NCBI GenBank assembly: GCA_002812745.2
Contig: NCSJ02000118.1
Span: 57,530-121,529, forward strand
DNA from: Scytalidium lignicola
Lineage: Eukaryota > Ascomycota > Leotiomycetes
DNA: 64,000 nt
Direction: 5' to 3'
Below are positions 31,742 to 44,747 of this stretch, piece after piece. Made by a program: the position numbers and the translations under genes. The notes beneath the pieces are model-generated. The model was not told the origin of the DNA and made no database searches. It saw only the letters and a program-made list of their open reading frames with translations. Numbering within the stretch: the first letter of the stretch is position 1; every line of letters begins with the position of its first letter.

Positions 31742-32608
31742 ATGGCTCTTTCTCCCCCTCCTCTTTCTGCGCCTATAAACAGCCCATTGCGGATTACCAT
31801 CCGATTTACCACCGCCATTCCTGATCTTCTCCTCGATATCTCCTCCGCGAACCAAACGACGGTCGTAGCCCTTAAGCAACTCATCCGTAAGAATCTCGAT
31901 CCTCTCACGGCCGTCCACCGATTGCGATTAATCCACGGTGGAAAGCTCCTTCAAGATGATGACGTCTTATCTTCGGCCCTAAAGGTCATCCAGGCTCCTC
32001 CAAGGGCCCCAGACCCCAAGGGTAAAGGCAAGGGCAAAGAAATTGACGAGTTGCCATCACGCGTGTACATCAATTGTTCCATCGGCGACATCCTAAGTCC
32101 AGAGGAGTTGTCTAAGGAGGCGACCAGAGCAGCATCTTTACCTGTCGAACGGCGGAAAGGAAATGGCGAGGGTGGGGAGAGAAATGCAGGCCTGGGAATA
32201 AGTACATTACCTACACCTCGTGGCTTCGATCGGCTGCTCTCAAGTGGTTTCACTCCCGCAGAGGTGAATCAACTCCGATTGCAGTTTCTCTCCATCCAGT
32301 CGAATATCCACACCCCGGATACCATGCCATCACCGAATACTCTACGAAGGATGGAAGACGCATGGATTGATGACAATGCGGGGAACGCTGCTGGCACTGG
32401 CGAGGTGTTTGACTTAGGCGGCGATGGAATGGGCGGTGGAGCCGTAGATGACTTGCTATGGGGCAATGTGATGGGATTTCTGTGGCCATTAGGTTGCATA
32501 GGATGGGTTTTGCGGGAAGGAGATGTGTGGCCTGGGAGAAGGAATATGGCTGTCTTCACGGGCTTTCTCCTCAGCGTTACCTTCGGTATGTTAAGAGTTA
32601 TGTCATGA
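31742..32608 (+). CDS. DSC3: DSC E3 ubiquitin ligase complex subunit 3
   Basis: A single 288-residue exon. The N-terminal ubiquitin-like fold (about 17-85) has LRITIRFTTAIPDLLLDISS, TVVALKQLIRKNL and RLRLIHGGKLLQDDD. The spacer contains KGKGKGKEID and RVYINCSIGDILSPEEL, as in DUF2407. The C-terminal half has FDRLLSSGFTPAEVNQLRLQ and ends in two hydrophobic segments (about 236-255 and 268-286). This is the Dsc3 architecture: a Golgi/ER membrane Ubl protein of the Dsc complex, which in fungi ubiquitinates membrane proteins and activates SREBP by cleavage under low oxygen. Tail-to-tail with the FAD gene downstream. Confidence 0.88.
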   Translation: MALSPPPLSAPINSPLRITIRFTTAIPDLLLDISSANQTTVVALKQLIRKNLDPLTAVHRLRLIHGGKLLQDDDVLSSALKVIQAPPRAPDPKGKGKGKEIDELPSRVYINCSIGDILSPEELSKEATRAASLPVERRKGNGEGGERNAGLGISTLPTPRGFDRLLSSGFTPAEVNQLRLQFLSIQSNIHTPDTMPSPNTLRRMEDAWIDDNAGNAAGTGEVFDLGGDGMGGGAVDDLLWGNVMGFLWPLGCIGWVLREGDVWPGRRNMAVFTGFLLSVTFGMLRVMS

Positions 32609-32782
32609 TAAACGATACGTATGATGGACCTTGTGTAACAATAGTAGCATATTAATTGCATGGGCGGGGTTTGAGGAGTTTTCGAACAGTCAGATACCCA
32701 TTTACCAGTTTCACGCAAATAAAAAGTTGTAGTAATCATAAAACCTCATCTCAGATTATATCCGACATACTGGTATTTTTTA

Positions 32783-34462
32783 CTAGATATCTGAGTTTTG
32801 CATGACTTTGAACCCAGGATTTCCATTCCATTGGACTTCCTTTGCCTTCAATTTTGAAGGTCGTTTCAGCGATCTAGAATCTCCAATCGCTTGTAATATA
32901 TCCATAAACGAAAGGACAAGCAAAACACAAATTCTTAGAAGCAGATCGATCAGTCCAGGCACAGGCTTATTTTCTCTGCTGCTGGCGCTATCCCTGAGTC
33001 TAAAGGGTAAGGCAGCGCTGAGATGGTCCTGCGCAACTTTCAGTCCGCTTGAGAACGCATCTTCCTGGAAACCATGCTTCGTCCATGCACCGCAGTAACT
33101 GATCCCTCGGGTGTTTTGTATCCGAGGGAGTAACTTCTGGGAGCGTATTGCGATGTAGTTATGGAGATGGCGTTTATATACGTATTGGCCTTGGATCTTA
33201 CAAGGATCTGGAGGATGTAGCGGATTCAAAGTGAGAAGGACATCGCCAAATATTTCCTTGGGTATCTGCTGTAGGATATTCATGTTGTATGTTAAACAGA
33301 TTCCATCCATTCTATTTGAGGTTGCTGAGGACTCGGTAAGATAGTTGCATGATGTCCAGGTTGTTTGTAATTTGGGCATTAAGGAAATATCGGAATGGAG
33401 AACAGCAGTGTTCTTGGTGGTTCGGAAACCTGAAAGGATGGCCCTTTCTTCCTGACTTGAATCTTCCACGATGAGATTATAAGCTTGATCACCGTGAGTG
33501 GCGATGATAACATGGTCATAGACTTCGGTTTTCCCATTGCACAGATGTAGTCGAACCCGGCCTTCATCATCGTTTGAGATTGATTTGACAGGAGTATTGA
33601 GGAATATATGGTTGGATGGAAACCCATGCATGACCTTGTCAATGTAGCTCTTCGAACCATTCTTCAAAGTACGCCACTCGGGTCTAGTACCGACAGGCGA
33701 AAGAAGATGATAATTCCATCTGGTACAGATATTAGCTACTACTGCCCTCCTATTTCCGAATTCAGACTTACAGGAACCGGACCAAGGTGACTATTGGGAA
33801 ATCCAACAAACACTTATCTGGAGTTGTGTTCCAGAGTGCTGCAGTCATGGGTAGTAGATAATCATCCCGAAACGCATCTGAATACCCTTCTTTCTCAAGG
33901 AAACACTCAACCGATTCTCCTTGCTCGGGTCGAAGTACACCGCTCCAACTCAGACGATCTTCACTTCCATATTCTTTAGTTATTAGATCGAAAGCTAATT
34001 GTTTGAATCGGATGATGTCGAATATCATTCTCCACATCCGAAGAGATAATATGTTTTTCCGTTGAGCAAACACTGATGCTAGGGATATTCCTGCCCATTC
34101 CGACGATCCGTTATCTTTTGATACCGAAAATGCCATCTCAGTTGGAACCGTGGGTTGTCCGATAGCATTGAGAAATGCAAGAAAGTTGGCTAAAGCTGTT
34201 AGAGTTCTGATGGAAAGATGGGTGAGAGTCACATACGGGAAGTGGCAGCATTGAGGACAGTGAATCCAGCATCGACCAGAGTCTTGTATCTACCTTGCCT
34301 AAATTCGACGCTGTTGGTGTTGCCTCCCAGTCGATCTGCAGCTTCGTAGATGTACACATCGTGGGGTGTCCTATTCAACACCCATAGTGCTCCGATGCCA
34401 GCGCAACCGCTCCCTATGATTGCAACCTTCTTTCTAGGACGGTAATTGCTCGTGGCCGCCAT
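32783..34462 (-). CDS. FAD-dependent amine oxidase-like oxidoreductase
   Basis: Three exons: 34462-34237, 34195-33772 and 33719-32783, giving 528 residues. The N-terminal Rossmann motif is KKVAIIGSGCAGIGALWVL with Glu at the ribose-binding position (YIYEAADRLGGNTNSV), then DAGFTVLN. Later landmarks are LPMTAALWNTTPDKCL, FLWNYHLLSPVG, GSKSYIDKV, YDHVIIATHGDQAYNLI and the C-terminal FAD segment ISYCGAWTKHGFQEDAFSSG. These match the COG2907 group of FAD/NAD(P)-binding proteins, which in bacteria neighbour cyclopropane-fatty-acid synthase genes; the substrate in fungi is unknown. A hydrophobic segment near the C-terminus (LIDLLLRICVLLVLSFMDIL) may tether it to a membrane. Confidence 0.82.
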
Positions 34463-35216
34463 CTCTCGAGAATAAAAAAGAGGAATTCACCGCAAGAATA
34501 ACTTTTATGATTTCACACTTTTTTGTTCCCAGTTTCCCGTCCCTCCAAACCACTCATTTGGAGGGGGGTTGGTGGGTGCTTATAAGGCTCGTTGATGTTT
34601 AATGATGACATTATCGGTGCGCTGTTGAAGATGCAGCTCTTTAGTGGTACCCAAGTGAGACCCAAGGGTACTCAGAGCTCTCGGATCCAATTGAATCATC
34701 AGATGGTTATGACGAACCACCTGTGGCTGGCTGGCGAGCGATAAAGCAACAGGGCAGGATATTGAAAATGCATTCTAACCAGGAAAAGAGCCAATATTAA
34801 TTGTTAAATTAACTCACCATGTAGTAACTGTACTCTAAATACATTCTGACGTTGTATATCGTAGAATGAGGAGTTGCGATCGAGTTCTCTGATGGACTGG
34901 GTCTGGCCCCTGCTCCCTCCCCTGGTGTGGCAAGTGTGGCTGGGGCAATGCTTAAGGCGGCGCATTATCACCCGTCTCCGCAACCTTCCATCACTATCAA
35001 CCACCTCTCACAATCATTACAAGAGCCATACCGCCTCTATATACCCAACAACACCACAAAATATCACCTTCTAAACGGTGCTGTCGAACAACGACACCAA
35101 CAGAACCGATCGCATCTGGTAGCCTGCAAGGAACTGTGAGCCGAGGCGAGGGTTGTCTAGTACTACGCAACTAGGCAACGAAATACATCTCTCCGATAAA
35201 TCCAATTGCATTAGAG
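34463..35216. promoter_or_regulatory. Divergent intergenic, FAD oxidoreductase/VTI1
   Basis: 754 bp between two start codons. No gene recognised. Confidence 0.45.
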
Positions 35217-36092
35217 ATGTCGAACCCTCTGGATACCGATGCCGGCTCCGAGCTCTTCAGCAGCTATGAAGCAGAGTTCAAACTCGTCCAAGCCGACCTG
35301 AACCAAAAACTAGACCAGATCCCGGACTTATCTGGCGAGCCACGCAAAGCAGCCATCAGCCAAGCAGAGCGAGCATTAGAGGAGGCAAACGAACTGGTGA
35401 GTTTCCCCAAAATACCCCCATCGTCCTAAGTCCTCCAATGTTTTCCCCCGTTGGGATATTTCTCCACCGGGACGAAAAGTAAATGAGAAACATATCTGAT
35501 ACATGAAACAAGCTCGACCAAATGCGCCTCGAGAAAACAAACATCCCTTCCACCACTCGCACGAAAGTCAACCAACGTTTCCGAAACTATGAATCCGACG
35601 TCGATGCTGCGAAGAGGAAGCTACGCACCCTGGCCGACGACCGCTCCGCCTTGTTCGGTAGCCGCTACTCAGACAACCCAAGCGATGTGCAACTTGAGCA
35701 GAGACAACAACTACTATCGGGGACCGAGAGACTGGATCGCAGTTCGCAGCGGTTGAAATCTAGCCAGGCATTGGCGAATGAGACAGAGGCGGTTGGAGCA
35801 AGTGCGCTGGCGGATTTGCATCGACAGAGGGAAACGATCCAGCATACTCACGATGTGTTGTTGGAGAGTGAGGGATATGTGGACCGGAGCGTCAAGACGA
35901 TTCGGGGCATGGCTCGTAGGTAATAATTATCCTTATAATCCCCAATGGCTGGCAGTAGTACAGTTTGCTTAGGTGGCTTTTTTAACTAATCTGTTTGGGA
36001 ACAGGATGGCTACGAATAGGGTGATAACGATTTCGATTATTACTATTCTTGTTCTTCTTATTATTGCTGTGATTGTCAGCAAGTTCAGGTGA
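35217..36092 (+). CDS. VTI1: v-SNARE Vti1
   Basis: Three exons: 35217-35396, 35513-35919 and 36005-36092, giving 224 residues. The N-terminal three-helix Vti1 domain covers about 1-100 (SSYEAEFKLVQADLNQKL; YESDVDAAKRKLRTLAD). A Qb-SNARE heptad region follows (about 130-195: LLSGTERLDRSSQRLKSS, HDVLLESEGYVDRSVKTI, with the zero-layer Gln in RQRETIQ or nearby). The C-terminal anchor is VITISIITILVLLIIAVIVS, followed by KFR. It mediates fusion in Golgi-to-endosome and vacuole traffic. The length matches yeast Vti1 (about 217). The last intron, ending GGGAACAG, falls just before the membrane anchor. Confidence 0.92.
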
Positions 36093-36422
36093 TGGCTTTT
36101 TGGCTTCGGCGTTGGGTGTTTGATAGAGAGAACCTTTTTATGCAACTAATTTAGAGCAATAATAATAAAGTCTTCACTTGCTCTGTTATAACTTGATGTA
36201 TAAGTGAGCCATTCTCATCCTACCTAGAAAGAGCAAACTAGAAAACGTAGGAGGAACCATAATTAAATAGGTAATATTTTATTTTCCATTTCGATCCTCG
36301 GGATATTTTACGCTACAACACATAACTAGGGGGCTGTGGATAAATAAAACAAGATACCAAAAAACATTTATGGCCCCAGAATTCCAATCTAGAGAAGACA
36401 ACACCCGTGATATAAACATAAT

Positions 36423-39400
36423 TCATATTGCAACAAAGAAGCTCTGTTCGCCCTCCTGCGGCTTAACAAATGACCTCTTAATAATTGGATCGGCGCAAGA
36501 AATACGGATCCTCTCTGGTGTAGCGGGGCTCTCCAATCTTAGCAACCCCTCACTGGAGTCAACTCCCACCTCGGCTTCAACACCCCACTGCTTCCGCGCA
36601 GCTTTCAAGGCATCACGGATGGCGAAGAAAACCACACTGCCCATGAACAGCGGTGGCTCACCAACACCCTTGCTTCGCTGAATAGTATGTAGATTCTCCC
36701 ACGGCACGTCTTTCAACATCGAGACATTGAACTCTTGCGGAATGTCTCTGAAACCAGGGATCTTATAGGCGCCAGGGCCACGGGTGGCAATCTGGCCCTT
36801 CATAGGTCCACCGCGGAACCAGAGACTTTCCTCGATGGTGAAGAGACCTATGCCTTGGACGAAAGCGCCTTCGATCTGTCCGTAATCTATGGCCGGGTTT
36901 ATAGTTCGACCAATGTCCATTTTGATATCGGCACGGAGACATGTCCAGTCACCCGTTAGCGTGTCAATTTCTATCTCAGCGGCCGAGACACCTTGTGTGA
37001 AGTAGAAAAACATTTGGCCGGTGTTAGCACCCCATGTGTAGCCAATATCTGGAGTTTTATAGAAGCCATTGGCAGAAAGATTGACTCGATCTAGATACGC
37101 AGCGCTGACAATGTCCTTGAAGGGAGCATCCTTACCGAGCTTCTCCTTAATTGGAGCTAGACGCTCGTTAAGCTGGGCGCAGGCGTTCCATATGGCGTAG
37201 CCATTCAGATCTGAAGATGCAGATGCAGCTGTAGATGAGGTATTGGCAACGGTATTGGTTGCGGTTTCTGAGATGAAGACATTGCTCAAGGGAACACCCA
37301 AGGCTTCAGCTGCGATCATGGTCATCTTGGTATGCAGACCTTGGCCCATTTCAGTTCCACCGTGGGCAACGAGAACGGAACCGTCGTGATATATGTGGAC
37401 CAGAGCACCGGCTTGATTTAGGAACAGAGCAGTGAAAGAGATGCCAAATTTTGTGGGGATAAGAGCAAGACCTCTCTTCTTCCACTTATGCGTCTCATTG
37501 AACTTGGTCACTGCTTCTCTCCGCTCTACATATGATGACTCTTCTTGGACCTGTTTGTAGATGATTGGTACATGCCAGTCCTTCAAAGGCTGGTTGAAAT
37601 GAGTCTCCTCGAGCGGCTTGTAGAAATTAATCTCTCGCAACTTCTCGACCGGGATATCCAAACGATCTGCTATCTCTGACATGTATGTCTCGGCGATGAA
37701 CATGCCTTGCGGCCCGCCAAACCCACGGAACGCAGTATTCGACACGGTGTTGGTCTTGCAAGCATAACCTCGTACATGGATATTAGGGAAGAGGTAGCAT
37801 CCATCAATGTGAGATAAGGCTCTATCAACAACGGCGGCACTGAGGTCCAGGCACCAACCTCCGTTGCAGTAAACGTCGACATCAAGAGCCTGGAGCTTCC
37901 CTTCCTTGTTGACTCCAACCTTGTAGAATCCTACGAAAGGATGCCGTTGTCCTGAAGTAATAATATCTTCGTCGCGATTCAACATACATCGCACTGGACG
38001 ACGCATTTTCTTAGCCGCTAGAGCGCAAATCCCAGTCAGCTGGATGGAGCGAGTCTCCTTTCCTCCAAAGCCGCCTCCAAGGCGTTTGACCTTGCAGACG
38101 ACCTTATTAGCAGCGACATTGCAGATTTGAGCTACATAGGCTTGACTATAAATCTATCGTTAGCCAAAAATCCCATCAAACAAACATATAATATAACCAG
38201 TCAATAGTTACCTTTCGGTTGGATTCTGAGTGCTTGCCCAAATCTCCATCTCCCCATCCTCAAGTTTGGGAATAGCAACACAAGCATTGGTCTCCAGGTA
38301 GAAATGTTCCTGGCCACCCATGCGAACCTTACCAGTGAAGACATAATCGGCTTTCGCAAAGCCTTCTTCCACATCTCCCTTCTTAATATATGGCTTGTGA
38401 TTGAAGAAACTCCCCTTTTCAATTGCCTCCTCTATAGTAAGAATAGCAGGTAATTCTTCGTAATTCACCTTGACAGCTCTAGCTCCAGCTGAAGCTTGCT
38501 GTGCAGAGGTAGCAAGAACTATGGCAATAGGTTGGCCTGCCGAAAAGACCTCATCCACTGCAAAGAAAGCTTCATCACTGACAACGCCCCAATAGTTGGC
38601 TTCTGGGCTCGGCAAATCTCTATGGTCAACAAAATCAGTCACTCCAGGAATATCCAAAGCTGCCGAATAGTCGATGGAGGTGATCTTTGCTCGTGCCTTC
38701 GTAGAGAGGACAAGACATCCAAACAAGCTATTCTTGTGGACAGGGATATCATCAGTGTACTGTGCCTCTCCGGTAGTCTGTTTTAACGCCGCAACGTGGT
38801 TCTGGGATCTTCCAAGAATATTCTGTTGATAGGCAATCGCGGTATCCTTGTCTTCCTTACCAAAGGATATGATCCTCTCGATCTCGGTGACTGCCTCTTC
38901 ATCCACTTCGACATCCTTGGCCGCAATCTCCGAGAGGATCTCGTGGTAAAATCGATAGAAGAAACCAAGGGCTAGGGACTTTCTGTATGTGGCCATACCG
39001 CCAGGAACACTGTACTTGAGATCGAAGTCTTGCTCCAGGGCATTCATGACACCCTCTAGCGTAGTGGGATCCGCAAAGTTCTTTCCTACGAGGTATTCAT
39101 TGGCTTTCTTGGCTGCAATTGTCGTAGGCGCCATTCCCCCATAGATAAGATCGGCACTCTTAACCTCCAACGAGTCAGTCAGCGAGATACGAATAGCCGC
39201 ATTAACTATTGCAATATCATCATCCTTTCTCTTTGATTGCTTATAAGCCCTGATATATTCGCCCTTTTCACTCGTCACTGGAATGCGAATACTAGCGATG
39301 ATAGCGTCAGGGGGGAGTGCAGTCGTTCGATATCCCTTGAAGAAGCCAGACATTGGAATTTCCGTCTCCTTCTCCAATGATTTTGCGACCAATACTGCAT

Positions 39401-40607
39401 TTACGGCCATGAGGACGGGGTTGAGATCTGATATGGGTGATGCTGTCGCAAGATTTCCGGCAGGAGTTCCGACATTTCGAATCTGCCGTCCTGCAAAGTA
39501 CTTGAGCTGCTTGTATATCGCAGTGAAGACTTGGGCTCTCGCTGGTCCATAGTGCTGGACAGCCTGCTGCACAATATTCTCTAGATCCGTCAAGGTGACA
39601 TTTCCACCAATTTCCAGGTGGTCATCGTTGAAGGAGAATTGTCGGAGCTCTGGAATATCGCCAACATATACGGAGGTTGAGTACTGCATAGCCTTGAACT
39701 TGATCTCAATCTGGGTTTCGGTGCTTCCTCCAATGATCTTGGCAGATGGATAGACACTCTTGATTTCCAGCAGCTGCTGTAGTGTAATGGGGCGATACCA
39801 CCGCTTTCTCTTGTTTCCAAAAGCCAGGGGCCGGAAGTCGTGCTTCGTCAAGGCAGGTGGGAAGATGAGTTCGGTATCGGGATTATACTCAATGAATCCA
39901 GGAGGAGTAAACCTCTTAATAGGCTGATCATCCTTGACTCCGTTCGACTTGCAACATTCTCCAGCGGAATCCGCATTCCCATTATCCATACAGCATCCAC
40001 TGCCTCCATTGGCTGCTGACTTACCACAGCTATTCTTAACGCTGAATGTATGAGCCGAATCCAAGATCGGCCTGTATCCAGTGCAGCGGCACAGATTGCC
40101 GTCAAAGGCCTCCTCCATTGCATGTTCCGACGGACTCGAGTTATTCCTTAATAGCGCATATAGACTCATGACTATGCCGGGCGTACAGAAACCACACTGG
40201 CTCCCATTACCCTTGGCGATTCGCTCTTGGGTAGGATGCGGCTTGTCCACATTGCCGACTCCCTCGATAGTGATGACATGCTTCCCATCAACACTTACCA
40301 GCGGTGCTAGACAGGCATTCACGCTGGCATGATAGATCTTCTTGGTCGTGGGGTTGTACTGTGAGACAACGACGGTGCAGGCACCGCATCCTCCCTCGGC
40401 GCATCCAAGCTTGGTACCCGTCAGGCCGATGCCTCGCAGATATTCGAGCAAGGTGATCTCAGGGTCGATGTCTTCGAGCACGACTCGGGTTCCATTGAGG
40501 TAGAAGCGGAGGGTATCGTCGTATGCGGTGGTGATGGAGGAGAGAGGATGATAGGTAGAGCCCAAGACGGTAGGTTGCGGTTCTGGAGAGACTCGACTAG
40601 GTGCCAT
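36423..40607 (-). CDS. hxA: Xanthine dehydrogenase (purine hydroxylase)
   Basis: Two exons, 40607-38212 and 38145-36423, give 1372 residues, normal for fungal XDH. Order: plant-type [2Fe-2S] domain (LGCAEGGCGACTVVVSQY), second [2Fe-2S] domain (GSQCGFCTPGIVMSLYALL, LCRCTGYRPILDSAHTF), FAD domain (KIIGGSTETQIEIKFK, AGRQIRNVGTPAGNLATASP) and molybdopterin domains (LGRSQNHVAALKQTTGEAQY, KVKRLGGGFGGKETR, FRGFGGPQGMFIAETYM, GGTEMGQGLHTKMTMIAAEA). The catalytic Glu motif is SKGVGEPPLFMGS. It oxidises hypoxanthine and xanthine to uric acid with NAD+, in the cytosol or peroxisome. A Cys/Asn-rich insert (CCMDNGNADSAGECCKSNG) lies between the Fe-S and FAD domains. ATG at 40607 (MAPSRVSPE) is the first in-frame ATG. 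The intron falls between STQNPTE and SQAYVAQ. Tail-to-tail with VTI1. Confidence 0.95.
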
Positions 40608-42624
40608 GGTTGAACGGCGAAGAGGACTGGTCGAAATATTTCGTGGAGAAGTATGCGTCGGTGTGTCTTGGACTCTGATATGAGCAAAATGACTTCTAAT
40701 CAGAGCCAAAAATCCCTAGTCTCTCGAGTGTTCCTTCAACTGTTGTTTCCTACCCCCAAGGTGGCAAAGCTCTAATGTATGCTAACAACCCCACACTTCC
40801 AACAAAGCTTAGGTGGTTGAGAACATTCGATATTTAGGACAAGTATTAAGAGAAAAGAAAAGAAGACAGAAGTAGAAGTAGAAGGTGAAAACAGTTCCAA
40901 GATAGGAGATTTAGTAAAAGAAGAAGTTAAAAAANGAAAACCCGCCATTACTTAAACTTTGATTTCTTATCTCGGGCGGCGGACCACAGCGTCTCGACGC
41001 TGGATCCCGATAAACCTTTACCCTGAGCTGGCATAAGCCGGNCGCCCGCAATGGCTAATTACTGGGTTGTTGAGCTGGCCCTAAGCCCAAAAAGACCCTG
41101 AGCTTGGCGGGGTCAACTGAAAGAAGAGAGGGGGGACCAAAACCAGTGACAAGCAGAAGTCCGCAAGTACTGTACTTTCTAGCGCACACTCCTGGCTGAT
41201 ATAGTTATATGGCAGTGTAAGTATAGATACAAGTCTACTACCTACTAACATACTACGTCCCAACTGTGGTAAACAACGGGGTGAGCAAGTAAGACTCCCC
41301 TTTTAAAAAGCAGGATTTGTTCCGCGCACAAGACTCCATGCTAAAAAGAGACAAACAATGGAAAATACTCCACTAAGCTGCTAATATCTGATTTCAATAT
41401 TCTTTATTGTACCAATGGTGGTGATATAAAGTACGGTAATGCACCCTGCTAAACTCGTACTTGAGCTGTAGGTAACTTGCAGTTGAAGTGGCGCTAGTAA
41501 CAGCGGGGTTACATATTTATCGGGGGACTCCGCTGCCCGCTAAAATGTTAGCTGGTTAACTAACGGTGGGTTACATGCTCCAAGCAACTACGGAATTATG
41601 ACAGCCCTGACAACAAATGCTAGTTAATATAGAATTGGCCCAGAAGAGGAGCAAGGCAGCTCGAGCAAGAAGACGTATTAAGACTGCTCAAATGTGGCAA
41701 GAGAACAAAAAAGGAGTCCGGTAAGTAACTAATTATCAACTTAAAGACAGAAGCCATTATCATAGCATTATTTATTTCTCTTCAAAACGAGGAGATCATA
41801 TCATGTTGCACTTCACTTATATGGGAAGCGCATAGAACTTTTTGGGCGTTAGAGATTAGATATTATGAACATCCCATTCTCCTATCCACATGTACCTCAC
41901 ACAGATGCCCTCTTGCACAGAGGGCGGGGACAGCCTTTGCCCCTGGCATAAGAGACCCGTTCCAAGGTCCCTCGACCCCATTCCTCCTAGCCTCTCCAAC
42001 TTTTTTTTTTTACTTGCACCGAGGGCAAGTAAAANTTGGCTCAGTGTGTGGCTCTATCCATTCCTTCCCCTTCTCGCGCAACGCAAAAATAATAGTCCCT
42101 CCTGAGACCACCCCTCATCAAGCGTGTCATGCCGTTAATGTAAGGAGCACACATCCAAGCAGTATCAAACTGCTGGAAATAACTATAAAAAAACAGCAAT
42201 CAAAACTCCCCTTCTAATATGCTACTGCGAAAGTCCCAAAAAAAATCAATCAAGAGATTTGTTTCCTCTATATCCCGGCGAAATAAAGCAAGTGTATGAT
42301 GCAGCCAGCCCGTCTTTATCCCATGCAAAACAGACAGCAATATGAAAAAGCAAAGAAAATCAAAGGACAAAAGTTTTGACATAATTTCACATGGACACGT
42401 ACGCAACGGCATCTTCTGCCGTGGCGGATACCGTTTCGTTTTGTTGGTGTGCCTGCCCCTTGTGACAGGCCGATCGAAGGTGTGGTATAATAAAAGAAAA
42501 AGGGTATTGTAGTGTCGTTGTTCACTGACACCCATACAAGTTGAGGCCATGGCGGGTCGGCTTCTCCCTCTAATCCCAAGGTCTATCACTTTTTTNAAGT
42601 ATCAGAAGTATAACAAGAACAACT
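40608..42624. other. Intergenic, XDH upstream region
   Basis: About 2 kb with no supported gene. It contains one GTACTGTAC palindrome (41167) and four isolated N bases (40935, 41042, 42035, 42596) next to short runs. Confidence 0.5.
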
Positions 42625-44747
42625 CTATGCCACCTCACAGCCATCCATGAAACTGTTCGTTGGCCAGGTATAGTTTGTAAACTGCCAGAGTGTGAGATTC
42701 TGGTTCGCGTATGGTTCAGGATGGTTCTTTATGTAATCGGTTGTAGGATAACCAGGAGGATCACATGAAACGATTTCGTTGTCTGGATCTTGGTATATTC
42801 GAATATAATCAAAGCGCATCGTGGCAGGCATCAACTCCGCGAGATTCGGTAAGAAGAGCTGGGCAAAACTGTTTGACATGCCAAAGTTCATAACGATAGA
42901 CATGGGCTCTTCGGGGAGAACTCGCTGGCCAACGTTGCCGTTTGGTCTGAGGGCTCGATGATCCATCTTCCAAGTATAGTCATCCCCAACAAACCATGCC
43001 AGATAGCCAGCATCACCTGGAGTGTATTCGAAGCCATAAGTTTGGTATTCCTTCCCATTATACCAATCATCGTTCAACCATGTCACTGCTGAGATGGCCT
43101 GTTGATAGGGGCCTCCACGATAGGAGTTCATTCCCGTGATTGCACGGTCATAGATCTCGAGGTAATCATAGTCGGGTTGGTACCAGATATCGAAAGGCGC
43201 GGCTTGGAAGGATTGCGAGGCTGTCCCCGTAGCCTTGCCCAATGGAGGCTGTATAAATCCCACACTAGCTTCAAGCCCATCGATCTCGGGAGCTGAGCGA
43301 GAATTACCGGGAGAAGGGTGATCTTGACCTTTGCAGGTACATGCAGGTAGTCGCATTCCTGGCAACAAACTCAAACCATCTGGCGAACTCTGGTTCGGAG
43401 TGATGCCATAATCGCACTTGTCCCAGTAGCTATAAGGCCATAACCCATCTGTTGTTGCGGGATATCCAGGTCTCCCAAGGTTGCCCATAGCCCAAAATCC
43501 CGGCCAAAATCCCTCAACATCTCCACGTCCAGGTAACGAGATACTAGCTTCCATTCTGCCACCTTTAAAGCAGAGCTTATTCCAAGACTGTAACATTCCC
43601 GAGCGGTAGTTAAGATTGTGGCTTTGAAAAGCGTCGAATCTGATATTGAGAGTTCCATTGGCGGTGGTCACAGCATCTGGGTCATACCATTCAAGATCCT
43701 GCGTAACACCGTACCAGAGATCGACACCCTGGAAGTAGGGATCGTCTCCATCGTAAAAGGTTCGTCCATCCGTCTCAAATTCATCTGAAAACTAAAGGAC
43801 ACTTAGCATGGACTGATCAGGTGAAACAGCCAGGGATGTCAACTTACCACCAACTTCCATTCTGTGCCATCCTGCGACTTCTTAGTCAGGGCAGAATCGG
43901 GTGTTTTGGGATCGACCAGTCCAGTTCGAACGTTTTTGAGTAGTGGTACCTTATTTGTTAAGCACATAGGATCACTGTCACAAGAACTAGCCGGCTTTTT
44001 GTCTAGAATTTTTCGGCTGTAAGTCCTGTAGACTGATTAGCACTCTGCAAATGGATCTCGATTGAAGGATGTAAACGGGCAGACATACAATGCGGGATAG
44101 GCAATGAAAATCATCAGGATGCCTATTACAACAAAAGCTAAACCCCCAATGTTGACAACAGCTCTCCGATTCCATATACTGAACTTTTCATTTTCCTTGT
44201 CGTTAGGATCTGGGTTATGTAGATAGTCGTCCTTTTCTACATCCTCGGGAAATAGAATCAGTCCATCCGATGGTGTTATATTGTACTTTGCTGCTACTGT
44301 TTGGGTCGTAATGAGGTCCTCGTCGCTTCCTGCTCGTGATGGAGCTCTCGAGTCATCAAATGGAGACGCGAAAGGGCCATATCGACTATTCCTACCACTG
44401 TCCGAACTCAAGCTTGTTCGTCTTGACGAATTCCAGGAATCGAACTGTGACCCGGCGGTGCCAGGTCTCGGTCCCCTAGTACTCGACGGCCGGAGCAACT
44501 GCTCTGAGGACATGGTTTCTTCGTTTTCTCGATAACTACCATATGACCCGTATCCCGATCCCGGTCTCGACGAATCTGAGGAGGCTGATCGTTGTGGTGG
44601 ATACAACTGTCTCGATCCGTCGGGTGGAAATCCCGGTGTACCAGACGGTGTGTGGTTTATTATCTCTCCGCTCCCTGAATTGATGGTGATATGAGGTGGC
44701 CGCCGCGGCGCTGCCGATAACGACGGAGGCGATCCATTGTAACTCAT
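42625..44747 (-). CDS. KRE6: Kre6/Skn1-type GH16 beta-glucan synthesis protein
   Basis: Three exons: 44747 to about 44098, about 44028 to 43848, and about 43794 to 42625, giving roughly 670 residues. The N-terminus is a long cytosolic Ser/Arg/Gly-rich tail, then a single type II anchor (VNIGGLAFVVIGILMIFIAY) and the lumenal SKN1/GH16 domain: FSDEFETDGRTFYDGDDPYF, GRMEASISLPGRGDVEGFWP, SYWDKCDYGITPNQSS, APEIDGLEAS (the E-x-D-x-x-E catalytic motif of GH16), FGFEYTP-type YGFEYTPGDAGYLAWFVGDD and FDYIRIYQDPDNEIVSCDPP. Kre6/Skn1 sit in the ER/Golgi and plasma membrane and are required for beta-1,6-glucan in the cell wall. Several N-x-S/T sites follow. The intron after AYPAL removes a short alternative ending (YVCPFTSF). 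Its upstream region is 3.3 kb long and gene-free. Confidence 0.93.
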